Shown: in pieces, positions 52,960-61,232 of the stretch
Position numbering within the stretch: position 1 is the stretch's first letter
Layout of the letters: every line of letters starts with the position of its first letter
Assembly: GCA_965217685.1 (NCBI GenBank)
Contig: CBDCIZ010000003.1
Span: forward strand, 1,984,001 to 2,048,000
From: Aurantimonas sp965217685
GTDB lineage: Bacteria; Pseudomonadota; Alphaproteobacteria; Rhizobiales; Rhizobiaceae
Length of the DNA stretch: 64,000 nucleotides
Reading direction: 5' to 3'
Position numbers and translations under genes: made by a program
The notes under the pieces: generated by a model
Seen by the model: the letters and a program-made list of their open reading frames with translations, nothing else
What the model was told of the DNA's origin: nothing
Databases searched by the model: none

Positions 52960-53355
52960 GATGTCGGCGTTGCTGGTCAGTGCGTCCGGCCCTCCATCGG
53001 CCTTCCCTTTTCGGCGTTTGCCGTTGGTCGGCCCGCCGCGTGTCGCTGTCCGGTCGGGCGTTCGGCTCAAACTGTCCGCTCCTGGCCGGCGCGCACCCTT
53101 CGATGTGGTGTCGCGCGCAGCCCTTTCTTATAGAGCCAAGCACGGCTGGCCGAAACTTTCGTTTCATCCAAAAAATGGCGCCTCGAACGCCGTGTGGAAT
53201 GGTTTTGGCCACAGAGCACGCAGGAACGCGCCGCGAAACCCGGCGCGCTGCGGCTGACATGGCGGGCCATTGCCCTAGCTCGGAAGGACATGCGCCGGCG
53301 CACGATTGTCACCGCCGCTTGACGCTGACTGATTCGAACCCGAGGACGAGACCTT
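52960..53355. other. 396-bp divergent region between the methyltransferase and gloB
   Basis: No separate gene is supported. The first 111 bp may encode an N-terminal extension of the methyltransferase if translation begins at TTG 53070. The remainder should hold promoters for both directions; an AT-rich patch lies at about 53125-53175, but I cannot place firm boxes. Confidence 0.4.
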
Positions 53356-54120
53356 ATGGCCCAGATCGAAATTCGCCAGTTTCCTTGCCGCAGCGACAAT
53401 TTCGGGGTGCTCGTCCATAGCGGCGACACCACCATCGCTATCGACGCGCCGGAGGAAAAGCCGATCCTCGCCGCGCTCGAGGCGAATGGCTGGACGCTGA
53501 CCCATATCCTGACGACGCACCACCACGCCGACCATGTGGAGGCGAACGAGGCGCTAAAAGCGCGCTTCGGCATAACGATCGTCGGGCCCGAAAAGGAGAA
53601 GGCGAAGATTCCCGGCATCGACCGGGCCGTCTCCGGCGGCGAGACGCTGGACATCGGCGGTATCAAGGTCGAGGCCATCGACACGCCGGGGCACACGCTG
53701 GGCGAAATCTCCTACTTCCTGCCGGAAGCCAAGGCGGTATTCGCCGCCGATGCGCTGTTCTCGCTCGGCTGTGGCCGGCTATTCGAAGGGGATGCGGCAA
53801 TGATGTGGGAGTCCCTGAAGCGGCTGCGCGCGCTGCCCGACGACACGATGCTGTATTGCGGCCACGAATACACAGCGACCAACGCAAAATGCGCGATTTC
53901 GGTGGATCCGGGCAATCTCGCCTTGCAGGAGCGGGTCAAACAGGTGGAGGAGCTACGGGTTGCGGGCAAGCCGACCCTGCCGGTTTCGCTGGGCGACGAA
54001 AAGCGGACCAATCCGTTCCTGCGCGCCGACGTCACCGAGCTGAAGGAGGCGATCGGCATGGCCGACGCCGACCCGGCGGAGGTCTTTGCCGCCATCCGCA
54101 AAAAGAGGGATCAGTATTGA
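53356..54120 (+). CDS. gloB: hydroxyacylglutathione hydrolase (glyoxalase II)
   Basis: Binuclear-metal beta-lactamase-fold enzyme that hydrolyses S-D-lactoylglutathione to D-lactate and glutathione in methylglyoxal detoxification. At 254 residues it has the usual length. The metal motif THHHADHVEAN, the DTPGHTLGEISYF His ligand, FAADALFSLGCGRLFEG and YCGHEYTATNAKCAISVDPGN are all present, as is the C-terminal NPFLRAD glutathione-binding motif. The ATG 53356 follows GAGGACGAG. The stop overlaps the start of the DUF985 cupin gene by one base. Confidence 0.96.
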   Translation: MAQIEIRQFPCRSDNFGVLVHSGDTTIAIDAPEEKPILAALEANGWTLTHILTTHHHADHVEANEALKARFGITIVGPEKEKAKIPGIDRAVSGGETLDIGGIKVEAIDTPGHTLGEISYFLPEAKAVFAADALFSLGCGRLFEGDAAMMWESLKRLRALPDDTMLYCGHEYTATNAKCAISVDPGNLALQERVKQVEELRVAGKPTLPVSLGDEKRTNPFLRADVTELKEAIGMADADPAEVFAAIRKKRDQY

Positions 54121-54572
54121 TGAGCACCGCCGTTCTCAATCTCGTCAAGCAACTCGACTTGAAGCCGCATCCGGAGGGTGGCTGGTACCGCGAGACGTTC
54201 CGGGACGAGGCGACGGACGGCAACGGCCGTGCCGTCTCGACGGCAATCTATTATCTGCTGGAGGCCGGCGACACCTCGGAATGGCACCGGGTCAGCGATG
54301 CGGTCGAGGTCTGGCATTATTATGCCGGCGCGCCGCTGGTCATCACCCTGTCGCAAAACGGCCACGACGCGTCGGCCCAGCGGCTGGGGCCGAATGTCGA
54401 CGGCAACGAGATGCCGCAGGTCGTGGTGCCGGCCGGTTGCTGGCAGACCGCGACGAGCCTTGGCGAATACACACTGGTCGGCTGCACCGTCGCACCAGGC
54501 TTCGACTTCGAGAAATTCGAGATGGCACCGAAGGACTGGCGCCCGACGCCGCGGGATTCGAAGACGGCGTAG
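54120..54572 (+). CDS. DUF985 cupin-domain protein
   Basis: A 150-residue single cupin domain. LDLKPHPEGGWYRETFRD, STAIYYLLEAGDTSEWHRVSDAVEVWHYYAGAPL, VVVPAGCWQTATSLGEYTLVGCTVAPGFDFEKFEMAP are the DUF985 family hallmarks. Most cupins bind a metal through His/Glu residues, and candidates are in the EWHR and EVWHYY segments. The gene shares one base with the gloB stop (TGATG), so it is translationally coupled. This link suggests a role in small-molecule or carbonyl-compound metabolism, but no reaction is established for the family. Confidence 0.9.
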   Translation: MSTAVLNLVKQLDLKPHPEGGWYRETFRDEATDGNGRAVSTAIYYLLEAGDTSEWHRVSDAVEVWHYYAGAPLVITLSQNGHDASAQRLGPNVDGNEMPQVVVPAGCWQTATSLGEYTLVGCTVAPGFDFEKFEMAPKDWRPTPRDSKTA

Positions 54573-54660
54573 GAACCTTCCGGAGGGAACTGGAGCCTTT
54601 TATCCTCGCGTTTCGACAGGCTCGGGATGAGGGTGGCGCCGCGCTCTTGGTCGGACACCC

Positions 54661-55533
54661 TTAGCCTGCGAGTCGGACAAGGCGACGGAACAGTGGCAGG
54701 GCGGCGAGGCAGGCGCCGAGGGTGATGAGGACGGCGGCGAGAATCAGCGTTCCGGTGAGCGGCGCCTCGCCGGCGGCGACCAGCACCAGCGTGGACAAGA
54801 GCGGCGCGGCATAGCTCGCGGCGCCGATGATCTGGATGTCGCCGTGCTTGACGCCGTAATCCCAGACATAGAAGGCACCGCCGACAGGGAGAAGGCCAAG
54901 GCCGAGGACGGCAAGCCATTCAGCCGAAGTTGACGGCCAGACCGTTGTCTCGATGCCGAGATGAGCGATCAACGCAAGAAGCGCCGTCGCCGCGCAAAAG
55001 CCCGTGACGACGTCGCTCGGAACGTCGGCAAAGCGCCGCGACAGTAGCGAATAGCTTGACCAGAACAGCGCGCAGAGACCGGCGAATGCGTATCCGAGCG
55101 TATAGTCCGCCGAGAAGGACAGCGCTCCGCCGCCGGTGACGATCAGCCCTGCTCCCACGAGGCCGAGGATCGCGCCGACCCCGTGGAACCAGCGCAGACG
55201 CTCGCCCGGCAGGCTTGCCGAGCCGATGACGATGAACAGCGGCCACAAATAGGCGATGAGGCTCGCCTGTGCCGCGGGAGCGTTGCGCAGCGCCGCAAAA
55301 TACAGCGCGTGATAGCCGAAGAGGCCGGCGATGCCGACGAGCCAGACGACTGGCGGCTGGCGAAAGACGGCAAGGGGCGTGCCGCGGATCGGCAGTGCGA
55401 CGAGGCCGAGCACAGTCGCGATGGCGAACGTCATCGCCGCGAGTTGGAAGGGCGGCACGTTCCCGCTGCGGGCCGTAAAAAGCGCCAGCAGCGCCCACAT
55501 CAGAACGGCGAGAAACCCGAGACCTGTGCCCAT
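54661..55533 (-). CDS. EamA/DMT-family transporter, probable amino acid or metabolite exporter
   Basis: A 290-residue membrane protein with ten predicted helices as two EamA repeats. MGTGLGFLAVLMWALLALFTARSGNVPPFQLAAMTFAIATVLGL resembles the YddG-like aromatic amino acid exporter group at the N-terminus. GYHALYFAALRNAPAAQASLIAYLWPLFIVIGSASLPGERL closes repeat one, and GYAFAGLCALFWSSYSLLSRRF begins repeat two. The ATG at 55533 follows the longer TTG at 55536, and both give almost the same protein. It faces the cupin gene convergently. The substrate is not determined. Confidence 0.88.
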   Translation of the reverse strand: MGTGLGFLAVLMWALLALFTARSGNVPPFQLAAMTFAIATVLGLVALPIRGTPLAVFRQPPVVWLVGIAGLFGYHALYFAALRNAPAAQASLIAYLWPLFIVIGSASLPGERLRWFHGVGAILGLVGAGLIVTGGGALSFSADYTLGYAFAGLCALFWSSYSLLSRRFADVPSDVVTGFCAATALLALIAHLGIETTVWPSTSAEWLAVLGLGLLPVGGAFYVWDYGVKHGDIQIIGAASYAAPLLSTLVLVAAGEAPLTGTLILAAVLITLGACLAALPLFRRLVRLAG

Positions 55534-55634
55534 CAAATCCGCTTCCCAACCGCTGCGGTCTTTGAGACCGGCTTCCGAGCACAGGAGCCTCGGCGGTCAA
55601 TCGGCGAACATTAATCTCCCGTGAATGGCGAGCG

Positions 55635-56462
55635 CTATTTTACGTTCACCGATGTCGCGCTGAGGGTCAACGGGCCGACCTGGGTCGGGATTCTCGCATA
55701 GACCGGAACGAAGACGTCCTTGCGGGCGATCGGCGCGAACCAGACCTCGATGGACTGTTTCTTCAGATAGTTGAGGCCCTTGGAGCTCTTGTCGTAGCCG
55801 CTCACCGGGCGGATCCGGGCCGTGCAGACCGTTGCCGGGCCGGAATAGCCGGGCATGTCGTATTGGCGCGAGCCGGAGGGCGAAAGGGCCAGGTCGAGGC
55901 GCGACCAGCCGTCGTAGAGCGGCAAGGTTCGGTTGCAGACCGAATTGGCGCTGTCGGCCTTGAGCATCAGGCCGCTCAACGGATCGACCACCGACGACAG
56001 TTGCGAGCGCTGGACCGGGACGTAGCCGGGCTTCGGCTTGTCGCGCTTCGGGCTGACATTGGCCGAGGTCACCCGGCCGCCGCTGAACGACACCTTCGAG
56101 GTCCAGCGCTTCTTGTCGCTCGTATAGTCGAGGCCGTAGCTGTTGGCGGCAAATCCCCTGTCGGTGACCCGGCCCGAGACGCGGCTGGTTCCGCCGGTGT
56201 CGGAGACGAGGCTACCGAGCCCGGCCGAGGACATCGAACCCCTGACGGTGAACCGGCCGCCATCGATCACCGTATCGAAGGACGCCTTGCCGATCGGCAG
56301 GCCGATGATCGCCATGCCGTATCGGGTCGTTACGGTCTGGCCCGCCGCATCGGCCGTGGTCGGCGCAAGCAGGCTCGTGACAAAGGCGGCCAAGGCGCCG
56401 AGACCGGTGAATGCGGATCCGGCAGCGCGGCGACGGGCAAGGGGGTGGGAGGCAGGTCGCAT
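55635..56462 (-). CDS. DUF3108 domain-containing exported protein
   Basis: A 275-residue protein with a long, Arg-rich signal region (HPLARRRAAGSAFTGLGALAAFVTSLLAPTTADA). A DUF3108 beta-rich domain follows, with VTTRYGMAIIGLPIGKASFDTVIDGGRFTVRGSMSSAGL at its start and a C-terminal VWFAPIARKDVFVPVYARIPTQVGPLTLSATSV. Two internal Cys (NSVCNRTLPLYDGWSRLDLAL and GPATVCTARI) could form a disulfide in the periplasm. The family lies near rpmB in many Hyphomicrobiales. Its function is unknown, possibly envelope assembly. The ATG 56462 is chosen; 13 further codons upstream are open. Confidence 0.88.
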   Translation of the reverse strand: MRPASHPLARRRAAGSAFTGLGALAAFVTSLLAPTTADAAGQTVTTRYGMAIIGLPIGKASFDTVIDGGRFTVRGSMSSAGLGSLVSDTGGTSRVSGRVTDRGFAANSYGLDYTSDKKRWTSKVSFSGGRVTSANVSPKRDKPKPGYVPVQRSQLSSVVDPLSGLMLKADSANSVCNRTLPLYDGWSRLDLALSPSGSRQYDMPGYSGPATVCTARIRPVSGYDKSSKGLNYLKKQSIEVWFAPIARKDVFVPVYARIPTQVGPLTLSATSVNVK

Positions 56463-56784
56463 GGGTCGGATGTCCTCGATGTCGGCGCGAGCGTGCGGCA
56501 AATTTCCTTGCTGTCACAATCGGCGCGGTTTTGTGGCAGTGCAACCTCACGATCGCGTTGCAGGCGTTCAAGAGCGCGTTGGCTTCGGTAAGACTTTTCG
56601 CCTGGTCCGGCTTGAGCGACCAGTCTCGCGGGCGATCGGGTGATCGCAGCACCTTTCGGCTTGACGCTTTTGGCGGGTCGGGGTATGGAGCCGGTCGAAT
56701 TTCCGGTCATGCCCGACAGCGATGATCGCGCCGCTTTTGCGGCGGCGCGCCTTTCGGGCTTATCGTAATCTGAAAGGTGATTTG
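56463..56784. other. 322-bp divergent region between the DUF3108 gene and rpmB
   Basis: No gene is supported; open frames here are GC-bias shadows. The rpmB-proximal end carries a TTGCGG / TATCGT pair with an 18-base spacer near 56737-56766, a weak match to a housekeeping promoter, and then the AAGGTGA ribosome site of rpmB. Nothing else stands out. Confidence 0.4.
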
Positions 56785-57081
56785 ATGTCACGCGCCTGCG
56801 AACTTACCGGCAAAGCTGTCCAGTCCGGCAACAATGTCAGCCATGCCAACAACCGGACGCGCCGTCGCTTCCTGCCGAATCTGTGCAACGTCACGCTGAT
56901 TTCCGACGCCCTTGGCCAGCGCTACCGTTTGCGCATTTCGGCTCATGCCTTGCGCACGGTCGAGCATCGCGGTGGTCTCGACGCGTTCCTGACGAAGGCC
57001 CCGGCAATCGAGCTTTCGCCGCGTGCCCGTCTCCTGAAGCGTCAGATCGCCAGGAAGACCGCCGAAGCCGCCGCCAGCTAA
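56785..57081 (+). CDS. rpmB: 50S ribosomal protein L28
   Basis: A 98-residue ribosomal protein of the large subunit. MSRACELTGKAVQSGNNVSHANNRTRRRFLPNL is the textbook L28 start, including the GNNVSHANN block, and RTVEHRGGLDAFL lies in the C-terminal half. There is only one Cys in the first segment, so this is the zinc-free form. The ATG follows AAAGGTGA with good spacing. The alphaproteobacterial long form has the Arg/Lys-rich tail SPRARLLKRQIARKTAE seen here. The queuosine-precursor transporter gene follows 113 bp downstream behind a structured leader. Confidence 0.97.
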   Translation: MSRACELTGKAVQSGNNVSHANNRTRRRFLPNLCNVTLISDALGQRYRLRISAHALRTVEHRGGLDAFLTKAPAIELSPRARLLKRQIARKTAEAAAS

Positions 57082-57135
57082 GGGCTGCGGGAAGTCGCAT
57101 CACCGGCCTTCGAATCGGCTTTGAATTCTTTCTGT

Positions 57136-57167
57136 TGCAGCCGGCTTCCCTGCCAAGTCCGGCTGCA
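57136..57167 (+). terminator. stable hairpin between rpmB and the queuosine-precursor transporter
   Basis: A perfect 9-bp stem (TGCAGCCGG with CCGGCTGCA) encloses a 14-base loop and ends exactly where the preQ1-I-like element begins. It lacks a T-run, so it may be the 3' end stabiliser of the rpmB mRNA or an expression-platform stem rather than a simple terminator. Confidence 0.5.
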
Positions 57168-57197
57168 CTGGTTCCATCACCCAGGTTAAAAAAAATG
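57168..57197 (+). promoter_or_regulatory. candidate preQ1-I riboswitch overlapping the start codon
   Basis: The 30 bases read CTGG-TTC-CAT-CAC-CCAG, then GTTAAAAAAA and ATG. CTGG pairs with CCAG (P1), the loop begins TTC and ends CAC as in known preQ1-I aptamers, and the A-rich tail follows. The loop triplet CAT can pair with the ATG start codon as the P2 pseudoknot, where the Bacillus queC aptamer uses UAG with CUA. The downstream gene is a YhhQ-type queuosine-precursor transporter, the expected target. Ligand binding would hide both the AGG and the AUG. P1 is only 4 bp, which lowers confidence. Confidence 0.68.
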
Positions 57198-57923
57198 ACG
57201 TCACAGTTTTCGCGCCCGGCTTCTGGTCGAGTCAGGGGCCTGCGCCCCTATCTTATTCCCGTCGCGGCAATGACGCTGATCGTGCTCGCCTCGAATGTCG
57301 CGGTGCAGTTCCCGGTGTTCATGACCGTCGGCGGCCTGCAACTCGCCGACCTGCTGACCTGGGGCGCCTTCGTCTATCCCTTCGCCTTTCTCGTCACGGA
57401 TCTGACGAACCGCATCTACGGACCCTCGATCGCGCGCCGTGCCGTCTACGCCGGTTTCGCCATGGCGGTTGCGTGTTCGATCGCTGTGCCGCCGCTGCTC
57501 TTCGATCTCGGTCTGGTCGGCTATGCGAGCGCCGCCGAGCGGCTGTTTCGGGTCGCCGTCGCCTCGGGCGCGGCCTTCCTCGTCGCCCAGCTCCTCGACA
57601 TCGCGATCTTCAATCGGTTGCGGCAGGATCGCTGGTGGCGTGCGCCGGCCGCCTCGTCGATCACGGGCTCGATCACCGACACGATCGTCTTCTTCTGCGT
57701 CGCCTTCGCACCCGTCTTCCTGTTCGTCGGGCCGAACGATCCCTTCGCACTGGAAACCGCGCCCCTGCTCGCCGGCCTTGCCTCGGGCGATGCGCCGCGC
57801 TGGATCTCCTGGGCGATCGGCGATTTCTCGATGAAGCTCGCCATCGCCGTCTTCGCGCTGATTCCCTACCGGATCGTCATCCAGCAGGTGCTGCCGGCGC
57901 GGACGAGCGCGGCGCAGGCGTAA
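57195..57923 (+). CDS. queuosine precursor transporter (YhhQ/VUT family)
   Basis: A 242-residue inner-membrane protein with about six helices, importing 7-cyano-7-deazaguanine or preQ1 for queuosine tRNA modification. IPVAAMTLIVLASNVAVQFPVF, DLLTWGAFVYPFAFLVTDLTNRIYGPSIARRAVYAGF (family signature), FLVAQLLDIAIFNRLRQDRWWRAPAASSITGSITDTIVFF, and WAIGDFSMKLAIAVFALIPYRI are all conserved features of the family. The ATG at 57195 directly follows the A-run of the preQ1-I-like element; the longer open frame upstream overlaps rpmB and is not real. The ribosome site is poor (AGG nine bases before), fitting control at translation. Confidence 0.92.
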   Translation: MTSQFSRPASGRVRGLRPYLIPVAAMTLIVLASNVAVQFPVFMTVGGLQLADLLTWGAFVYPFAFLVTDLTNRIYGPSIARRAVYAGFAMAVACSIAVPPLLFDLGLVGYASAAERLFRVAVASGAAFLVAQLLDIAIFNRLRQDRWWRAPAASSITGSITDTIVFFCVAFAPVFLFVGPNDPFALETAPLLAGLASGDAPRWISWAIGDFSMKLAIAVFALIPYRIVIQQVLPARTSAAQA

Positions 57924-57938
57924 CGCTCTTATCGCGCG

Positions 57939-58994
57939 TCAGTTCGTCGAGGCCGGTTCGTTCGAAAGCTTGAACTCCAGGATCAGGCTGCGCTGGAAGA
58001 ACGAGCCGTTGTCGTCGGACACCATGGTCAGGCGGGTGCTGCCGCTTCGGTCGATCCAGGCGTCGATGCCTTCCATGTTGTCGATCTCCTGGCCGAGATC
58101 GAAGCTGGCGATCACCGGGCCGTCGACCAAGGCGCCGGGCCTGATCGTGCTGCCGGCGATCCGCCTCAGCCTGATGCCGAGGCCGCGGAAGGGGCCTTGG
58201 TAGCGCCGTTCCAGGAGCAAGAGGTCGCCGTCCTGCAGGAACGTGCCGTCCGACACGTCCCACACATCGTCCTTGCGGACCTTGAAGACGCTGCCCTTCG
58301 CACCCTTGCCGCCCTTCGGGTCGAAGATCGCCGCAAAGAGGTTGCCCTCGGCATCGAGCGAGCGTTCGGTGACGGCGACCATGGCACCGTGGAGCGGGCT
58401 TGTTACAGGCGACGCCGCGAGGGCCTCGATGCCGCGATTGCTGCGAAGCTCATTGCGTGGCAACGGCAGGGGCAGGGTGCGGCCAGGGCTGTCGAACGGG
58501 GCGTCGGCATGAGCGAAGGCCATGATGCGATGGTCGCGTTCGAAACCCACCAGCGCGTCACCGCCATCGATCGTCAGCGCTTCGGCGTCGGCCGCGATCT
58601 TGCCGGTCATCGCCTTGCCGTCGGACCCGAGCATCGGAGCGAGCACGGCGTCGTCGATGCCGGTGAGCCGTCCGTCCGCATCGCGCTTGAACCGGCCGGC
58701 AAACCAGACGCCGTTGTCGGTGAGGGCGAGGAAACGGCGACCGCCGTCCTTGAGGCGGATCGCCGAGACGCCTTTGAGGCGACCATCTGAAGAGGAGAAG
58801 GCAAAGCCGCCGACATAATCGAGCGCGCCGAAGCGGGCCCGGCCGGAGTCTTTGTCGAATGGTGCGATCGGGGTCGTCTTTACGGTGATGCGGTCGGCAG
58901 CGGCGTGTGCACCTGTCGTCAGGCAAGTGAACGTCCCGATGAACAGCGCTCCGGTAACGAGCGCCGTCGGAAACAACGCTGCGATCCTGAGCAC
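57939..58994 (-). CDS. esterase-like activity of phytase family protein, exported
   Basis: A roughly 351-residue secreted protein. The N-terminus LRIAALFPTALVTGALFIGTFTCLTTGAHA is a signal peptide. The mature part is a phytase-like beta-propeller (esterase-phytase domain): GRARFGALDYVGGFAFSSSDGRLKGVSAIRLKDGGRRFLALTDNGVWF, DAEALTIDGGDALVGFERDHRIMAF, GIEALAASP, VFKVRKDDVWDVSDGTFLQDGDLLLLERRYQGPFRGLGIRLRRI, QEIDNMEGIDAW. The start is GTG 58994, or TTG 59054 overlapping the cobT stop as TTGA and adding 20 Arg-rich residues. The family is common next to cobT in Hyphomicrobiales; its substrate is unknown. Confidence 0.85.
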   Translation of the reverse strand: MLRIAALFPTALVTGALFIGTFTCLTTGAHAAADRITVKTTPIAPFDKDSGRARFGALDYVGGFAFSSSDGRLKGVSAIRLKDGGRRFLALTDNGVWFAGRFKRDADGRLTGIDDAVLAPMLGSDGKAMTGKIAADAEALTIDGGDALVGFERDHRIMAFAHADAPFDSPGRTLPLPLPRNELRSNRGIEALAASPVTSPLHGAMVAVTERSLDAEGNLFAAIFDPKGGKGAKGSVFKVRKDDVWDVSDGTFLQDGDLLLLERRYQGPFRGLGIRLRRIAGSTIRPGALVDGPVIASFDLGQEIDNMEGIDAWIDRSGSTRLTMVSDDNGSFFQRSLILEFKLSNEPASTN

Positions 58995-59050
58995 GGAGGC
59001 GACAGTCCTCGACTCTGGAGGCCGAAATGCCGCGCGCCGGCCCTGTCGCC

Positions 59051-60954
59051 TCAACGCCGGGACCGCCGCTGGCCGCTCATCCCGCGGCCCCCTGCGCTCT
59101 CGTCCTCGAAGAGGTCGGCGAGTTGCTCGGTCATGGCGCCGGCCAGCTCCTCGGCGTCGACGATGGTGACGGCGCGGCGGTAATAGCGCGTGACGTCGTG
59201 GCCGATGCCGATGGCCAGGAGCTCCACCGGCGAGCGGGTTTCGATGTGCTCGATCACCGCCCGCAGATGCCGTTCGAGATAATTGCCGGGATTCACCGAC
59301 AGGGTCGAATCGTCCACCGGCGCACCGTCGGAGATCATCATCAGGATGCGGCGCTGCTCGGGGCGGGCCAAGAGGCGTTTGTGTGCCCAGATGAGCGCCT
59401 CACCGTCGATGTTTTCCTTGAGCAGGCCCTCGCGCATCATCAGGCCGAGATTGCGCCGCGAACGGCGCCAGGGGCTGTCGGCCGATTTGTAGATGATGTG
59501 GCGCAGATCGTTGAGCCGGCCGGGCTTTTGCGGCTTGCCGGCCTTTAGCCAGCTCTCGCGAGCCTGGCCGCCCTTCCAGGCTCTGGTGGTGAAGCCGAGC
59601 ACTTCGACCTTGACGCCGCAGCGCTCCAGCGTGCGCGCGAGGATGTCGGCGCAGGTGGCGGCGACGGTGATCGGCCGCCCGCGCATGGAGCCGGAATTGT
59701 CGATGAGCAGCGTGACGATCGTGTCGCGGAAGTCGGTGTCGCGCTCCATCTTGTAGGAGAGCGGCTGCATCGGGTCGGTGATCAGCCGCACGAGGCGGGC
59801 CGAATCGAGATAGCCCTCTTCGAGATCGAAATCCCAGGACCGGTTCTGCTGGGCCATCAGGCGGCGCTGCAGGCGGTTGGCGAGGCGGCCGACGACGCCC
59901 TGCAGGCTCGACAGTTGCTTGTCGAGGAAAGCACGCAGGCGGTCGAGTTCGGCTTCGTCGCAAAGTTCCTCGGCGCCGATCGTCTCGTCGAACGTGCCGT
60001 TGAAGACCTTGTAGTCGACCTGAAGGGATGGATCGTGGGACTGCTGGCTGGGTCGTCTCGATTCGCCCGGCGTCTCCGTTTCCTGGCTGTCGTCGTCGAC
60101 CGGATCGTCGGCGGTGACCTCGGAAGATTCGGCCTCGGCGGTCTCCTGGTTCTCGCCCTCGCTCTCGGATTCCTCGGGCTCGGCCTCCTCGGTGCCGCTT
60201 TCCTTCTCCGAGCCGCCTTCCTCCGAATCGCGTGTCTGATTGTCGCCCTGCTCCTCGTCGTCGTCGTTTTCCTGTGTCTCGTTGTCGTCGCCGAGCTTTT
60301 CGGCCATCTCCAGCGAGACGAGCATGTCGCGCATGGCGCGGGCGAAGGCCTGCTGGTCGTCGAGCGTTTGTGACAGGCGATCGAACTTCTCGCCGGCCTT
60401 GTCCTCCACGAAATCACGCCAGACGTCGACGAGGGCTTCGGCACTGGGCGGGATACGGCGGCCGGTCAGCTTTTCACGGACCATCAGCGCGACGGCGTCC
60501 TCCAGTGGCGCCTCGGCCTTGTCGGTGACGTCGGAGAGGTTGGAGCGGAAATACTTGTCTTCCAGCATGGCACCGAGATTGTCGCCGACACCGGCCATGG
60601 CATTGGCGCCGATTGCCTCGCAGCGCGCCTGCTCGACCGCGTCGTAGATCGCCCGCGCACCCTGTCCCTCGGGCGACAGGCTCGCATGCAGCTTCGAATC
60701 GTGCCGGGCCTTGCGCAGCGCCATCGCGTCGGCCAGGCCGCGGGTGACGGCCACATCGTTCTTCGTCGCCCGCTTGGCCAACTCTGGCAGGCGGCGCGCG
60801 ACCCGGTCAGGCCGGGCCGCTCGGAGGCGTAGGTGACCTCCAGTTCGGGATCGCCGGCAATGGCGCGCAGGCAACCCGCAACAGCGCGCCGGAACGGCTC
60901 GCGGTCGGTGCTCTTGCGGTCTGCGGGGCGGGTGTTGTCGCCGATCTTGGCCAT
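59051..60954 (-). pseudogene. cobT: cobaltochelatase subunit CobT, frame broken by one base
   Basis: Component of the CobN-CobS-CobT ATP-dependent chelatase that inserts cobalt late in the oxygen-dependent route. The true start MAKIGDNTRPADRKSTDREPF at 60954 leads through LEVTYASERPGLTGSRA in one frame. Homologous sequence resumes as RLPELAKRATKNDVAVTRGLADAMALRKARHD in the next frame. One base is missing between about 60,790 and 60,803. Restored, the protein has about 634 residues: N-terminal domain, long acidic linker (EENDDDEEQGDN), and a C-terminal VWA domain with the MIDAS motif LIDNSGSMRG. If not a sequencing error, only a truncated N-terminal piece, or a version re-initiated in the second frame, is made. 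hicB lies nine bases upstream. Confidence 0.85.
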
Positions 60955-60962
60955 GAGGGATG

Positions 60963-61232
60963 CTACTCGGCTGCGATACTGTCTGTCATGACAGGAGCTG
61001 GAACCGATTCGCCGTCCACGACGCAGGCATCGGCCCATTCGAGCGCCGCTGCACGCACGTCTGCAATCGCTTCGCCTTCGCTTTCGCCGTCCCCCATACA
61101 TCCGGGAAGAGCGGGGATCGTGGCAAACCAGCCACCGCCCTCATCCTGCGTCAGAGGCCGCAGAACGATCTCGTAGGCGGCGGGATCGAAGGGTTGTCCA
61201 GCTTCGTTGATCAGCTTCGGATCGGCACTCAT
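60963..61232 (-). CDS. hicB: HicB-family antitoxin
   Basis: An 89-residue protein with the HicB partial RNase H-like fold: YEIVLRPLTQDEGGGWFATIPALPGCMGDGESEGEAIADVRAAALEWADACVVDGESVPAP, the typical lone HicB core without a DNA-binding tail. It neutralises the HicA toxin encoded just upstream. The ATG 61232 overlaps the hicA stop by four bases (ATGA). It ends nine bases before the cobT start, so cobT would be read in the same transcript. The wider open frame upstream is a shadow of hicA. Confidence 0.92.
   Translation of the reverse strand: MSADPKLINEAGQPFDPAAYEIVLRPLTQDEGGGWFATIPALPGCMGDGESEGEAIADVRAAALEWADACVVDGESVPAPVMTDSIAAE

Noticed and set aside
56883..57194. Long open frame upstream of the queuosine-precursor transporter, apparently extending it into rpmB
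   Set aside because: The upstream part overlaps rpmB in another frame, has no family similarity, and the ATG at 57195 gives the normal transporter N-terminus.
60484..61101. Possible programmed frameshift producing full-length CobT
   Set aside because: No slippery heptamer or downstream pseudoknot is visible near 60,790-60,803, and the shift is best explained by one lost base.
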